Of a stretch of DNA of 64,000 bases, positions 8,015 to 16,774 are shown piece after piece. Source of the DNA: Algisphaera agarilytica (lineage in GTDB: Bacteria; Planctomycetota; Phycisphaerae; Phycisphaerales; Phycisphaeraceae); the NCBI RefSeq assembly GCF_014207595.1, contig NZ_JACHGY010000001.1:2982836-3046835 (forward strand), written 5' to 3'. The translations under genes and the position numbers were made by a program. Positions within the stretch are counted from its first letter, which is position 1, and each line of letters starts with the position of its first letter. The notes under the pieces were generated by a model. That model ran no database searches and was not told the origin of the DNA. It saw nothing but the letters and a program-made list of their open reading frames with translations.

Positions 8015-9658
8015 ATGGATTTTGCTAGGAAATATTGGACGACGATCCGGGCGCAGATGGAAGGTCTGCCCGCTTCGACCAAGCTGCTGATCGGCTCGCT
8101 GGTGGTGATCATGCTGCTGGTCGGGTTTATCGCGTTGCTCTACGCGGGCAAGCCCCAGACGGTGCCGATCAGTCGTTTCGCCGACGGCCGCAGCGAAGAA
8201 GTCGTTGCCCGCCTCGACGCCTCGGGCATCTCCGCCGAGATCAAGAACGGCCAGGTCTACGTGCCCGCCACCAAGCGTATCGATGCGATCGCCCTGCTGG
8301 CCCGCGAAGACATGCTCTCGGAAAACGCCTCGACCGCGTTCGCCGACATCACCGGCAACCCCTGGGAAACCGACGCCCAGGGCGACCGCAAATACTTGCT
8401 CGCCATGCAGAATTACCTCAGTGTGGTGGCCCGGAAGATCGACGGGATCCGTTCCGCCGACGTGGTTATCTCGCTGCCCGAGCGTGTCGGCTTCGGGCGA
8501 ACCGGGGTCCGGCCCTCGGCGTCGGTCACCGTCACGATGAACGGCAGCCAGGCCGTGGGCAAGCACCGCGTCGAGTCGCTGGCCAGCCTGGTGAGCGGGG
8601 CGGTGGCCGAGCTGCGTCCGCAGGACGTGATGGTGATCGACGCGAACAACGGCCGGCAGCACACCGTCGCGGATGAGGACGATGTCGTTCCGACCGAAGT
8701 CATCGAACTCGTCCGCCACCAGGAAGAGTACCACCGCAAGAAGATCGAAGACACGCTCCGCACCATCCCCGGCGTCATCGTCGCGGTCCGCGTCAGTACC
8801 AACCCGATCCGCCGTGAGGTGCGTGAGGAACGCAAGTTCTCCGATACCGAGCCGCTTAAAGTCGAGGAAACCAACGAGCTGATCAGCAAGAGCTTTGACC
8901 GCGGTGGCGAAGCGGGCGCCCGCCCTAACACCACGCTCACCATCGACCCCGGCGACAACCTCACCCAGGAAACCACCGAGACGATGACCCGCAGCGAGTT
9001 CGGCGAGAAGCAGCTCGTCAGCACCTCGCAGATCGAGTTGGCCGGCCACCAGATCGAACAGATCAACGTGACGATCAACGTGCCACGGAGCTACTTCGTC
9101 ACCATCTACAAGGCGATGAACCCCGAGACGGAAGACGCGCCCGACGCCGCGACGCTCGAGCCGATCCAGGCCGCCGAGATCGAAAAGATCAAGGCGCAGG
9201 TCGCGCCGCTGGTCGCGGTCAGCGAAGACGCCCCGGGCATCATCGAGGCCAACATGGTCTACGACATGGCCTTTCTCCAGCCCGAGTTCGCCGGCCCCGG
9301 CAGCTCCGGTGGTGGCGGCGTGATGGGCGTGGTGACCGACTCGAACATGGTCGCCATGGCTTCGGCGGGGGGGCTGGCGGTGATCTCGCTGGCGCTCGCG
9401 CTGATGATGGTGAAGAAGGCCACCAAGCCCGAGGCGTTGCCCACGGTTGAAGAGTTGGCGGGTGTTCCCCCGGCCCTGCCTACCGATGAGGAATTGATCG
9501 GTGAGGCCGACGAGGTCGAGGCCTCGATGGCCGGCCTGGAGGTCAACGAAGAAGAACTACGTACCCGCAACCTCGCCGACCAGATCAACGAGATGATCAA
9601 GTCGTCGCCGAACGACGCGGGCAGCTTGCTGGGCAAATGGGTCCAGGCCGAGGACTGA
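8015..9658 (+). CDS. fliF: Flagellar MS-ring protein FliF
   Basis: A 547-residue inner-membrane ring subunit, the base on which the flagellum is built. Two membrane helices are visible: residues about 23-45 near the N-terminus and about 445-468 near the C-terminus. The periplasmic ring-building domains lie between them. The C-terminal tail (about residues 515-547, ending SLLGKWVQAED) is the FliG-binding segment. Length is normal. AGGAGG stands ten bases before the ATG. It starts a two-gene block with fliG, 40 bases away. Confidence 0.95.
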   Translation: MDFARKYWTTIRAQMEGLPASTKLLIGSLVVIMLLVGFIALLYAGKPQTVPISRFADGRSEEVVARLDASGISAEIKNGQVYVPATKRIDAIALLAREDMLSENASTAFADITGNPWETDAQGDRKYLLAMQNYLSVVARKIDGIRSADVVISLPERVGFGRTGVRPSASVTVTMNGSQAVGKHRVESLASLVSGAVAELRPQDVMVIDANNGRQHTVADEDDVVPTEVIELVRHQEEYHRKKIEDTLRTIPGVIVAVRVSTNPIRREVREERKFSDTEPLKVEETNELISKSFDRGGEAGARPNTTLTIDPGDNLTQETTETMTRSEFGEKQLVSTSQIELAGHQIEQINVTINVPRSYFVTIYKAMNPETEDAPDAATLEPIQAAEIEKIKAQVAPLVAVSEDAPGIIEANMVYDMAFLQPEFAGPGSSGGGGVMGVVTDSNMVAMASAGGLAVISLALALMMVKKATKPEALPTVEELAGVPPALPTDEELIGEADEVEASMAGLEVNEEELRTRNLADQINEMIKSSPNDAGSLLGKWVQAED

Positions 9659-9697
9659 GTGCAGTCGCCGGGATGGCCCGGCGGATGAGGTTAAACG

Positions 9698-10732
9698 ATG
9701 TTTAAATCCATCAAACCCACCGATACGATCGACGACCTGAGCGGCGTGCGCAAGGCGGCGGTGCTGCTGCTGGCCCTCGATGGCGAGGCGTCCGGCATGG
9801 TGCTCAAGACCATGCCCACACAGGCGGTCGAAGAGGTGACGCGCGAGCTGGCGAGCATCGGCAGCGTGCCGCCGCGGCTGCGTGACGAGGTGGTGACCGA
9901 GTTCTACAACCTCGCGGTTTCGCAGAGCTGGGCGGTGGAAGGCGGGCTCGAAAACGCCCGGATGCTGCTGGCCAACAGCCTGTCCAAGGAAGACGCCGAC
10001 GCGATCATGCAGCGGATCAGCCACCAGGTCCGCAAGACGCCGTTCGCGTTCCTGCAGAAGGCCGAGAGCTCGAACCTGCTGACGTTTATCCAGGACGAGC
10101 ACCCGCAGACCATCGCCTTGATCGTCAGCCACCTGCAATACGCCAAGGCCTCGGAAATCCTGGGCGGCCTGCCCACGGCCAAGCAGATCGAGGTCGTGAA
10201 GCGCGTCGCCAACATGGAGCAGACCAACCCCGAGGTCATCAGCGAAGTCGAGAAGGGCCTCGAAGCCCGCTTGGCGAATATGCTCAACCAGTCGTTCGAA
10301 AAGCTCGGCGGCATCAACAGCGTGGCGGAGATGCTCAACCTCACCGACCGCACCACCGAGAAGTCGATCATGGAAGGCCTTGAGGCCGACGACCCCGACC
10401 TGGTCGAAGAGATCCGCCGGCTGATGTTTGTCTTCGAAGACATCAACCTCGTCGACGACAAGGGCATCCAGGCGGTGCTCAAGGAAGTCGAGAACGACGA
10501 GTTGTCGCTGGCCCTCAAGACCGCCAGCCAGGACCTGCAGGACAAGATTTTCCGCAACATGTCCGAGCGTGCCGCCACGCTTATCGCCGAGGACATGGAA
10601 TTCATGGGCCCGGTCCGCGTCAGCGACGTGGAAGCGGCCCAGCAACGCATCGTCGACATCGTCCGCCGTCTCGAAGACGCCGGCGAGATCATCATCAGCG
10701 GCCGCGGCGGTGACAAGGATTTGGTGGTGTAG
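9698..10732 (+). CDS. fliG: Flagellar motor switch protein FliG
   Basis: A 344-residue cytoplasmic rotor protein that binds FliF, FliM and the stator MotA. The three FliG domains are visible. The N-terminal domain begins LSGVRKAAVLLLALDGE. The middle domain carries the EHPQTIALIVSHL motif (about residues 129-141). The C-terminal torque domain has the charged ridge around DKIFRNMSERAATLI (about residues 281-295). Length is normal. It follows fliF and ends at a gap filled by an inverted repeat. Confidence 0.96.
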   Translation: MFKSIKPTDTIDDLSGVRKAAVLLLALDGEASGMVLKTMPTQAVEEVTRELASIGSVPPRLRDEVVTEFYNLAVSQSWAVEGGLENARMLLANSLSKEDADAIMQRISHQVRKTPFAFLQKAESSNLLTFIQDEHPQTIALIVSHLQYAKASEILGGLPTAKQIEVVKRVANMEQTNPEVISEVEKGLEARLANMLNQSFEKLGGINSVAEMLNLTDRTTEKSIMEGLEADDPDLVEEIRRLMFVFEDINLVDDKGIQAVLKEVENDELSLALKTASQDLQDKIFRNMSERAATLIAEDMEFMGPVRVSDVEAAQQRIVDIVRRLEDAGEIIISGRGGDKDLVV

Positions 10733-10882
10733 GGGTTGGGGGCTTGGGTGTTAGGGGCTTAGGAACAGAGTCCCAGCCCGCTGCTTCTGCCCAAACTCCA
10801 CCGATATTCGAAAACTCAAGCCCGCTCGCTAAATCACAAGTCCCAAATCCAAGCCCCTAAGCCCCCAACACCCAAGCCCCCC
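10733..10882. repeat. Inverted repeat between fliG and fliH
   Basis: The left arm at about 10733-10763 is built on GGGGGCTTGGGTGTT and AGGGGCTTAGG. The right arm at about 10848-10880 is its inverted copy. Around 85 bases separate them. The right arm ends only four bases before the fliH ATG, and no ribosome-binding sequence is left between them. Confidence 0.85.
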
Positions 10883-10883
10883 A

Positions 10884-11669
10884 ATGCCCATCCTCAAGCA
10901 ACAAGCCAGTCAGCCCCTCATCCGCGACGCGGTGGTGTTGGACTTGGGTGACTTGGGCAAGCAGGCGGCGAAGCTGAAGGCCGCGGCTCAGGCCCGAGCC
11001 GAGCAGATTCTGCAGGACGCCCGGGACGAAGCGCAGCGCATCATCGCCGCCGCCGAGCAGACGGGGTTTGATGCGGGGCACGCCAAGGGCTTGGCTCAAG
11101 GCATGGAGGAAGGCAAGGCCCAGGGGCACGCCGAGGCGTTGGCCGCGGGCAACGAGCGGGTGCAGCACGTCACCGCGCAGTTCGATGCCGTGGCCAAGGA
11201 CTGGGACGCCTATCGCACGGAGATGGACCGCGAGGCCCGGTCCGCGGTGCTGCGTTTCGCATTGAAGTTCGCTCAGCAGGTCACACACCGCGTCATCGAG
11301 GTAGACCCGGGGGTGATCGCCGATCAGGTCGCCACGGCGTTGTCGCATGTGCTCGAACCCACCGACGTCGCGATCCGCGTGCACCCGGAAGATCAAGCCG
11401 CGCTGCGAGAAGTCCTGCCCGACTTGCTCGCTGGGCTTTCGCATCTGCAGCACGTGGACCTGATCGAAGACGAATCGGTGGGGCGGGGCGGCTGCAAGCT
11501 CGGTCTGAACGGGGGCGAGGTCGATGCCTCGATCCCGACCCAGATCCGCCGGCTGACCGAAGTCATTCTCCCGGGTGCATCGGCTGAAGATTCGGCACCT
11601 TCCGAGGCGGACTCGACCCCATCGCCGACCGAAACCACCGACACGCCGCCGACCGATCCCGAGCTGTAA
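10884..11669 (+). CDS. fliH: Flagellar assembly protein FliH
   Basis: A 261-residue cytoplasmic regulator that dimerises and holds the FliI ATPase. Residues about 30-115 form an alanine/glutamine-rich coiled coil with the GxxxG-like spacing typical of FliH (GFDAGHAKGLAQGMEEGKA). The C-terminal half (about 125-230) matches the FliH/HrpE globular domain, including a central VHPEDQAALREVLP-type segment. The last 30 residues are a Ser/Thr/Pro-rich acidic tail. The ATG abuts the preceding repeat, without a Shine-Dalgarno sequence. It precedes fliI by 49 bases. Confidence 0.9.
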   Translation: MPILKQQASQPLIRDAVVLDLGDLGKQAAKLKAAAQARAEQILQDARDEAQRIIAAAEQTGFDAGHAKGLAQGMEEGKAQGHAEALAAGNERVQHVTAQFDAVAKDWDAYRTEMDREARSAVLRFALKFAQQVTHRVIEVDPGVIADQVATALSHVLEPTDVAIRVHPEDQAALREVLPDLLAGLSHLQHVDLIEDESVGRGGCKLGLNGGEVDASIPTQIRRLTEVILPGASAEDSAPSEADSTPSPTETTDTPPTDPEL

Positions 11670-11718
11670 TTCTCACTGTGTTTGCCGACCGGCATCCTGT
11701 TCGCTGGAAGTTCATGTA

Positions 11719-13107
11719 ATGCCCGTTCTCGATGCCCAGATCGACCTGCTCGACCGTTGCACCGCGCCGGAATTGCGCGGCACGGTGAAAGAAGTGCGCG
11801 GTCTTGCGCTGCGGGTGGCGACGTTGCCCGCGCCGATCGGGGCCATGGTCGAAATTTTCTCGCACGCCGGGAACCGCGCTCAGTCCCCGCCGATCCCCGG
11901 CGAAGTCGTCGGGTTCGATGGCCGCGACACCGTGGTCATGCCGCTGGGCTCAGCGTCGGGCGTGAGCCGGGGCGATCACGTCGTCGCGCTGCACAACACC
12001 CAGCAGGTCCGCGTCGGGCCCACGCTGCTCGGCCGGGTGCTCAACGGCATGGGCGAACCGATCGACGGCCAGGGCCCGCTGCGTGACACCGTCCCCCAAC
12101 CGCTGCACCCCGAGCCCGTCGACCCATTGGATCGGCCGCTGATCGATCAACCCCTGGCCACCGGCATGCGGGTGATCGACGCGATGACGCCGCTCGGCAT
12201 GGGCCAGCGCATGGGCGTGTTTGCGTCGCCGGGCGTGGGCAAGTCCACGCTGCTGGCGAGCTGCGCGAAACACACCGCGGCGGACGTCTCGGTGATCGCG
12301 CTCATCGGCGAGCGTGGACGGGAGGTCAAAGACTTCATCGAAAAAGCACTCGGTGCCGACGGCATGGCCCGCAGCGTGGTGGTCTGTGCGACCAGCGACG
12401 AGTCCGCATTGATGCGGCTGCGTGCGGCGTGGGTCGGCACGAGCATCGCCGAGTATTTCCGCGACCAGGGGCTGAACGTCATGCTGGTCATGGACTCGGT
12501 GACCCGGTTCTGCCAGGCCCAGCGGCAGGTCGGTCTCGCCGCGGGTGAGCCGCCCGCCACCAAGGGCTATCCGCCCAGCGTGTTCGCGACGTTGCCCAAG
12601 CTGCTCGAACGCTCGGGCCGCACCAGCCAGGGCTCGATCACCGGGCTGTACTCGGTGCTGGTCGAGGGCGGCGACATGGACGAGCCTATCGCCGACGCCT
12701 GCCGGGGCATCCTGGACGGCCACCTGCTGCTCGATCGCAAGCTCGCCGAGCAGGGGCACTACCCCGCGATCGACGTGCCCGGCTCGATCAGCCGTGTCGC
12801 CGACGACGTCACCGATGCGAACCACCAGCAGTGGCGCCGCCAGGTCCTGAAGCTGATCGCCGCCCACCGGCAGGTCGAGGACCTGGTGAACATCGGCGCT
12901 TATGCCGCGGGTTCCAACCCCGATTTCGACCTGGCCATCACCTGCAAGCCCGCGATCGATCGCCTGCTGCAGCAGGGACGGGGCGAGGTGCAGGGCCAGG
13001 CCGACTTCCTGCAAACGACGGCTCAACTCCAGGCCCTCGCACAGCTCCTGGATCAAACCAAACAACAACTCCAAGCACAGACCCGGGCGAATATTCGCCG
13101 TAGCTAG
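11719..13107 (+). CDS. fliI: Flagellar export ATPase FliI
   Basis: A 462-residue F1-beta-like ATPase that powers early steps of flagellar type III export. Walker A (SPGVGKST, residues 170-177, Lys175), Walker B (VMLVMDSVTRF) and the catalytic GERGREV motif are all present. An ORF extends upstream to 11575 inside fliH, but the ATG at 11719 gives the normal FliI N-terminus (LLDRCTAPELRGTVKEV) and length. The gene is followed eight bases later by fliJ. No anomalies were seen. Confidence 0.96.
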   Translation: MPVLDAQIDLLDRCTAPELRGTVKEVRGLALRVATLPAPIGAMVEIFSHAGNRAQSPPIPGEVVGFDGRDTVVMPLGSASGVSRGDHVVALHNTQQVRVGPTLLGRVLNGMGEPIDGQGPLRDTVPQPLHPEPVDPLDRPLIDQPLATGMRVIDAMTPLGMGQRMGVFASPGVGKSTLLASCAKHTAADVSVIALIGERGREVKDFIEKALGADGMARSVVVCATSDESALMRLRAAWVGTSIAEYFRDQGLNVMLVMDSVTRFCQAQRQVGLAAGEPPATKGYPPSVFATLPKLLERSGRTSQGSITGLYSVLVEGGDMDEPIADACRGILDGHLLLDRKLAEQGHYPAIDVPGSISRVADDVTDANHQQWRRQVLKLIAAHRQVEDLVNIGAYAAGSNPDFDLAITCKPAIDRLLQQGRGEVQGQADFLQTTAQLQALAQLLDQTKQQLQAQTRANIRRS

Positions 13108-13115
13108 TTCCGCTT

Positions 13116-13619
13116 ATGCCCAAGTTCATTTTCCGCTACGAAAGTTTGTTGCAGCACCGCCGCAACCTCGAAGACCAGGCCCAACGCAAGATGGCCGAGC
13201 GTGTGCGTACGCAGATGATCCTGACCGATCAGCTCCGCGGGATGCAGCAGCAGATCTCCGACTCCAAGCGCGACCTCGGCGGAGCCCTGGTCGGCAAGGT
13301 GGACCTGTCGCAGGTCGGCGAGTTCACGCGGTTCAACGCCGACTCGACCGTGCGCGGCCGGCAACTCGTGCAACGCCTGGCCGAACTCAAAGTGCAGGTC
13401 GAAGCCGCCCGGCAACAACTGGTCAACGCGATGCAGCAACGCAAAGCCCTCGACCTGCTGCGTGAGCGTGACCTCAAGAAATGGAAGACCGAGCAGGACC
13501 GCAAGGAAACGGCCGAGCTCGACGACCTCGCGTCGCAGGCCTACACCCGCAAGCTCTTTGAAGCTCAGCGTGTGGTGGATGACTCCTCCGACACCCTGAA
13601 TCAGGAGCGTGTGGCATGA
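13116..13619 (+). CDS. fliJ: Flagellar export protein FliJ
   Basis: A 167-residue coiled-coil protein. FliJ forms the central stalk inserted in the FliI hexamer and helps couple export to the proton gradient. The N-terminus (FIFRYESLLQHRRNLEDQA) is the family hallmark. The rest is heptad-rich and highly charged, and includes LDLLRERDLKKWK, the usual K/E/R-rich late region. Its stop overlaps the ATG of the next gene by four bases. Confidence 0.92.
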   Translation: MPKFIFRYESLLQHRRNLEDQAQRKMAERVRTQMILTDQLRGMQQQISDSKRDLGGALVGKVDLSQVGEFTRFNADSTVRGRQLVQRLAELKVQVEAARQQLVNAMQQRKALDLLRERDLKKWKTEQDRKETAELDDLASQAYTRKLFEAQRVVDDSSDTLNQERVA

Positions 13620-14344
13620 AATCGCTGTTGGCTGCGTTCATCATCTTGATCTTGATCCACCTGATCCTGGCGGTGGGCTTTGTGGGTTGGCTCAAGGCCA
13701 GCAACCGGCTCGACGGCGAGCGGGTGCAGGCGGTGGTGGAGATGTTCAAGCCCACGATCGCTGAGGTCGATCAGCTCAAAGCCGAAGCCGAAGCCGCCGA
13801 GGCCGAGGCCGCCGCCGCCCGCGATCAACTGATGCGTCTGGAGAGTGTCGCCAAGGGGCCGCAGACCCTGGAAGACCGTCTGGCGCAAAACTTCGAAGCA
13901 GATGAATTCGACCTCCACCGTCTCGAACGGCTGAACGCCGAGACCGAAGCGATCCGTCGCCGGCTCGATCAGGACAAAGCCCTGATCGCGCAGGAGTGGG
14001 CCGCGCTCCAGGAACAGCAGGCCATCTTCGAGGAGATGGTCAAGGTCCGGACCGCGAGCATGCGGGACGAGGACTTCGATCGCGCGGTCAAAACGCTGGA
14101 GCAGCTTCCGCCCAAGCAGGCCAAGGGCGTGGTCCAGCAGTACATCGCCGACGGGCAGATGGAAGAGGTGGTGGACTACCTCGCCGCGATGCAGCTGCGT
14201 AAATCCGCCGGCATCCTCAAGGCGTTCAAGAGCGAAGAAGACATCCCGCAAGCCGCCGAGATCCTCGAGCAGCTACGCACCCGCGGCAAAGACCCGTTTG
14301 GCCAAGCCACCGCCGGGGGCACATCGGAGCAACCCCAGTCATGA
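13616..14344 (+). CDS. MotE-like membrane protein
   Basis: A 242-residue protein with one N-terminal membrane helix (residues about 4-24) and a long charged coiled coil (about 45-150). The C-terminal domain of about 65 residues resembles the MgtE N-domain repeat (LPPKQAKGVVQQYI, MQLRKSAGILKAF). This is the layout of MotE, a flagellar chaperone-like protein first described for the sodium stator protein MotC. It sits between fliJ and fliK and overlaps both by four bases (ATGA at each end), so it is tightly tied to basal-body expression. A MotE-like role in stator or export quality control is inference from architecture. Confidence 0.72.
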   Translation: MKSLLAAFIILILIHLILAVGFVGWLKASNRLDGERVQAVVEMFKPTIAEVDQLKAEAEAAEAEAAAARDQLMRLESVAKGPQTLEDRLAQNFEADEFDLHRLERLNAETEAIRRRLDQDKALIAQEWAALQEQQAIFEEMVKVRTASMRDEDFDRAVKTLEQLPPKQAKGVVQQYIADGQMEEVVDYLAAMQLRKSAGILKAFKSEEDIPQAAEILEQLRTRGKDPFGQATAGGTSEQPQS

Positions 14345-15777
14345 GTGCCCTGGACCTGTTGTCATTGAATCCCGTCGCGGAGCCGAAGTCCCCCGTGCCG
14401 TTCCCGGCCGAGACATCGGAAGCGAACGACACGTCGCGCTCGTTTCGCGATGAACTTTCGGAGGCCGAGCCGCGTCCTTCGTCCGAACTTGAGTCTCGCC
14501 GCGACGTGACCCGTGAACGGGACGCTCAAGCGGCCGAGGCCCCGGTGTCGGAGCCAACCGAAGAAGCCGCGGCAGCAGATCGGTCGTCCGATGTTGCCAC
14601 GGATGAAACCGCAGAAGCGCAGGCGGAATCCGCCGAGTCTGAGGTGGCAGCTGAGGGTGAAGTATCAGATGCGTCGGCCGCCACCGAAGGCGAGTCGGAT
14701 CAGACCGAGTCTCCCGTGGGCGAGTTGGTCTCGGAGTTGATCGCGGCCTTTGAAAACGTGCTGGAAAACAACCCGCTGGCCCAAGCGGTGGAAGGCGCCG
14801 CCAACGGCGAGACACCTTCGCCGTTCCCCGGCCTCACCGCGTTGTTCGAGGCGCTCAGCGCCGTGTCCGCGATCACCGGAGCGAATGCCGGGCAGGGCGT
14901 GGCCGCCGCGACGACTACGGTGACCCCGCAAACCACCGCACCGGTGCTTCCCGCCACGGGCGCCGCCAACGCAACGGCCTCGGTGACGACCATCGCCCCC
15001 GAAAACGCCTCGGCCCAAACTCAGACCGGCCAGCAGTTTTCCGAGGGGCAAAGCCAATCCGGGTTCACCCAAGGTCAGGCCGACCCCGGCGTGACCGAGG
15101 CGAAGCCGGGCTCGTCCAACGTGTTGCCCGCCACGGCGCTGCCCGGAAGCGAAACCGCCGCGAGCCGAACCGCCGCGCAGCCGGTGTCGCCCCTGGTGAA
15201 CAGCGCCACGCAGGCGGGGACCGACGTCTCGGCCCGCCTCGCCCCGACCGGGCAGCCCAACCAGAACACCACCGACGCGCTCAACGCCGCACGCCTGTCG
15301 CGTGGCCTGAGCAACGCCGTCAACCAGCAGGGCGGGGCGGTCACGCTTCGATTGACCCCGCCGGAGATGGGCACGGTGCGTATCCAATTGAACCTGCAGG
15401 GCTCGAACGTCTCGGCCCAGTTCCACGCCGAGACCGATTCGGCTCAGCGTTTGCTGACCCAGCAACTCGGCCAACTCCGCAGCTCGCTCGAATCCCAGGG
15501 CCTGAACGTCGAGAAGCTCGGCGTGCAATCGATGAGTTCGTCATCGAACTCGTCCAGCCTGCAGCAGCAGGCCAACAGCGACAGCCAGCAATCCCAAACC
15601 AACGCGGACGGCCGAAGCCGTGGGCAGTTCAACCAGTCTTCGCAGCAAGACGGCCAGGGTGACGGGGCAGCCGACGACAGCCCGGCACCCGCCGACTTCA
15701 CCCAGATATTCAATGCAGACCTGAGCAACACCGAAACAGAAACCGCTCCCGCCAACCCGGCGCTGGGAGCCGCGTAA
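14341..15777 (+). CDS. fliK: Flagellar hook-length control protein FliK
   Basis: A 478-residue exported ruler protein. Residues 1 to about 310 are low-complexity, rich in Ala, Glu, Thr, Gln and Ser, as expected of the disordered ruler part. The conserved C-terminal switch domain is at about residues 325-405 (RLTPPEMGTVRIQLNLQGSN, then QLGQLRSSLESQGL). FliK measures the hook and switches FlhB from rod/hook to filament substrates. A second Gln/Ser-rich tail follows. It overlaps the MotE-like gene by four bases and precedes flgD, as in many flagellar operons. Confidence 0.9.
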   Translation: MSALDLLSLNPVAEPKSPVPFPAETSEANDTSRSFRDELSEAEPRPSSELESRRDVTRERDAQAAEAPVSEPTEEAAAADRSSDVATDETAEAQAESAESEVAAEGEVSDASAATEGESDQTESPVGELVSELIAAFENVLENNPLAQAVEGAANGETPSPFPGLTALFEALSAVSAITGANAGQGVAAATTTVTPQTTAPVLPATGAANATASVTTIAPENASAQTQTGQQFSEGQSQSGFTQGQADPGVTEAKPGSSNVLPATALPGSETAASRTAAQPVSPLVNSATQAGTDVSARLAPTGQPNQNTTDALNAARLSRGLSNAVNQQGGAVTLRLTPPEMGTVRIQLNLQGSNVSAQFHAETDSAQRLLTQQLGQLRSSLESQGLNVEKLGVQSMSSSSNSSSLQQQANSDSQQSQTNADGRSRGQFNQSSQQDGQGDGAADDSPAPADFTQIFNADLSNTETETAPANPALGAA

Positions 15778-15810
15778 CCCGTTCAACGCTGAACGTCTTG
15801 GAGACATCCG

Positions 15811-16404
15811 ATGTCCGCCATCTCATCGACGACCAACAACCCGCTGATCTCCTTCACTTCCGATGCCCAGGCCGTCGCGCAGACGCCGCGGGTCGAGGCC
15901 GGCGCGTCGAACCCCTTCGCCGAGGTCTCCAGTGAGGAGTGGCTGAACATCATCCTCGAAGAGCTGTCCAACCAGGACCCCTTCGAGCCCAACGACACCT
16001 CCGCGACGCTCGAACAGCTCAACAGCCTCCGCAGCATTGAGAGCGATCTGTCGCTGCAGGATCAGCTCCAAGCATTGGTGTTGCAGAACTCCATCGGCCA
16101 GGCGGGCTCGCTCATCGGCCGCGAGGTCGAGGGCCTGAGTAACAGCGGACTCAACGTCACCGGCATTGTTTCCTCGGTCCGCGTGGTCGACGACAAGTCG
16201 CAGCTCCAGCTCGAGAGCGGGTCGACCATCGAGTTCAGCAACGTGACCAGCGTGTCGAGCGTGGCCCCGTCCGCCGCAACGCCGCAGACCACCGCGACCG
16301 ACGACGCGAATGTCCAGGCGATCAATGATGCGCTCGCGGGCCTGCTTAACGGAAATAACACCGATTCGAACACCCCGGACGAGGAGGCCGAGTCGACGCT
16401 GTGA
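15811..16404 (+). CDS. flgD: Flagellar hook scaffold protein FlgD
   Basis: A 197-residue hook-capping protein. The conserved N-terminal region is present: EEWLNIILEELSNQDPFEP replaces the usual FL..L..QL.NQDP motif, followed by LEQLNSLRSIESD. Then comes the hook-assembly core (QAGSLIGREVEG). It is a little shorter than enteric FlgD and seems to lack most of the C-terminal immunoglobulin-like domain. Its position between fliK and flgE fits. The next gene starts at a GTG that overlaps its stop by four bases. Confidence 0.9.
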   Translation: MSAISSTTNNPLISFTSDAQAVAQTPRVEAGASNPFAEVSSEEWLNIILEELSNQDPFEPNDTSATLEQLNSLRSIESDLSLQDQLQALVLQNSIGQAGSLIGREVEGLSNSGLNVTGIVSSVRVVDDKSQLQLESGSTIEFSNVTSVSSVAPSAATPQTTATDDANVQAINDALAGLLNGNNTDSNTPDEEAESTL

Positions 16405-16739
16405 CCAAGGGCACGGACCTACTGCGACTGCTCGAGCCGACGGTGCGACCCGTGTCGCCGGTGAAGCCGACCGGCGGTGTGGCCGGGGTGAAGACCGGCG
16501 AGCTGCCGTTCGAAGCCCAGGACTTCGACACGCTGCTGGCGTCCGTGCGTGAGGGGCAACCGGTCCAAGCCATCGCCGAGACCACCGAGCCCGCAGCGAC
16601 CGCCGCCAAAGCACCCGACCCGCTCGACACCCTGGCCGCCTTCGGCCGCATCGAAAACCCCGGGCTCCGCGAGCTGATCGCGCAGCAACGCCAACAAGCC
16701 TCGCCCAACGCAACGACCCCACCCCACGCCGCCGCCTGA
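16401..16739 (+). CDS. Small protein between flgD and flgE
   Basis: A 112-residue protein starting at a GTG that overlaps the flgD stop (GTGA). It has no signal peptide or membrane segment. The N-terminal half is Pro/Gly/Val-rich and contains LPFEAQDFDTLLASV, and the C-terminal half has RIENPGLRELIAQQ. A small conserved flagellar operon protein of unknown role (the TIGR02530 type) occupies this position in Firmicutes. Placement and size fit that group, but I cannot show sequence relationship. Translational coupling suggests a role in hook assembly. Confidence 0.6.
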   Translation: MTKGTDLLRLLEPTVRPVSPVKPTGGVAGVKTGELPFEAQDFDTLLASVREGQPVQAIAETTEPAATAAKAPDPLDTLAAFGRIENPGLRELIAQQRQQASPNATTPPHAAA

Positions 16740-16774
16740 CCTGAAGCGACCGCGCACAACCGCAGAGGATTCTC

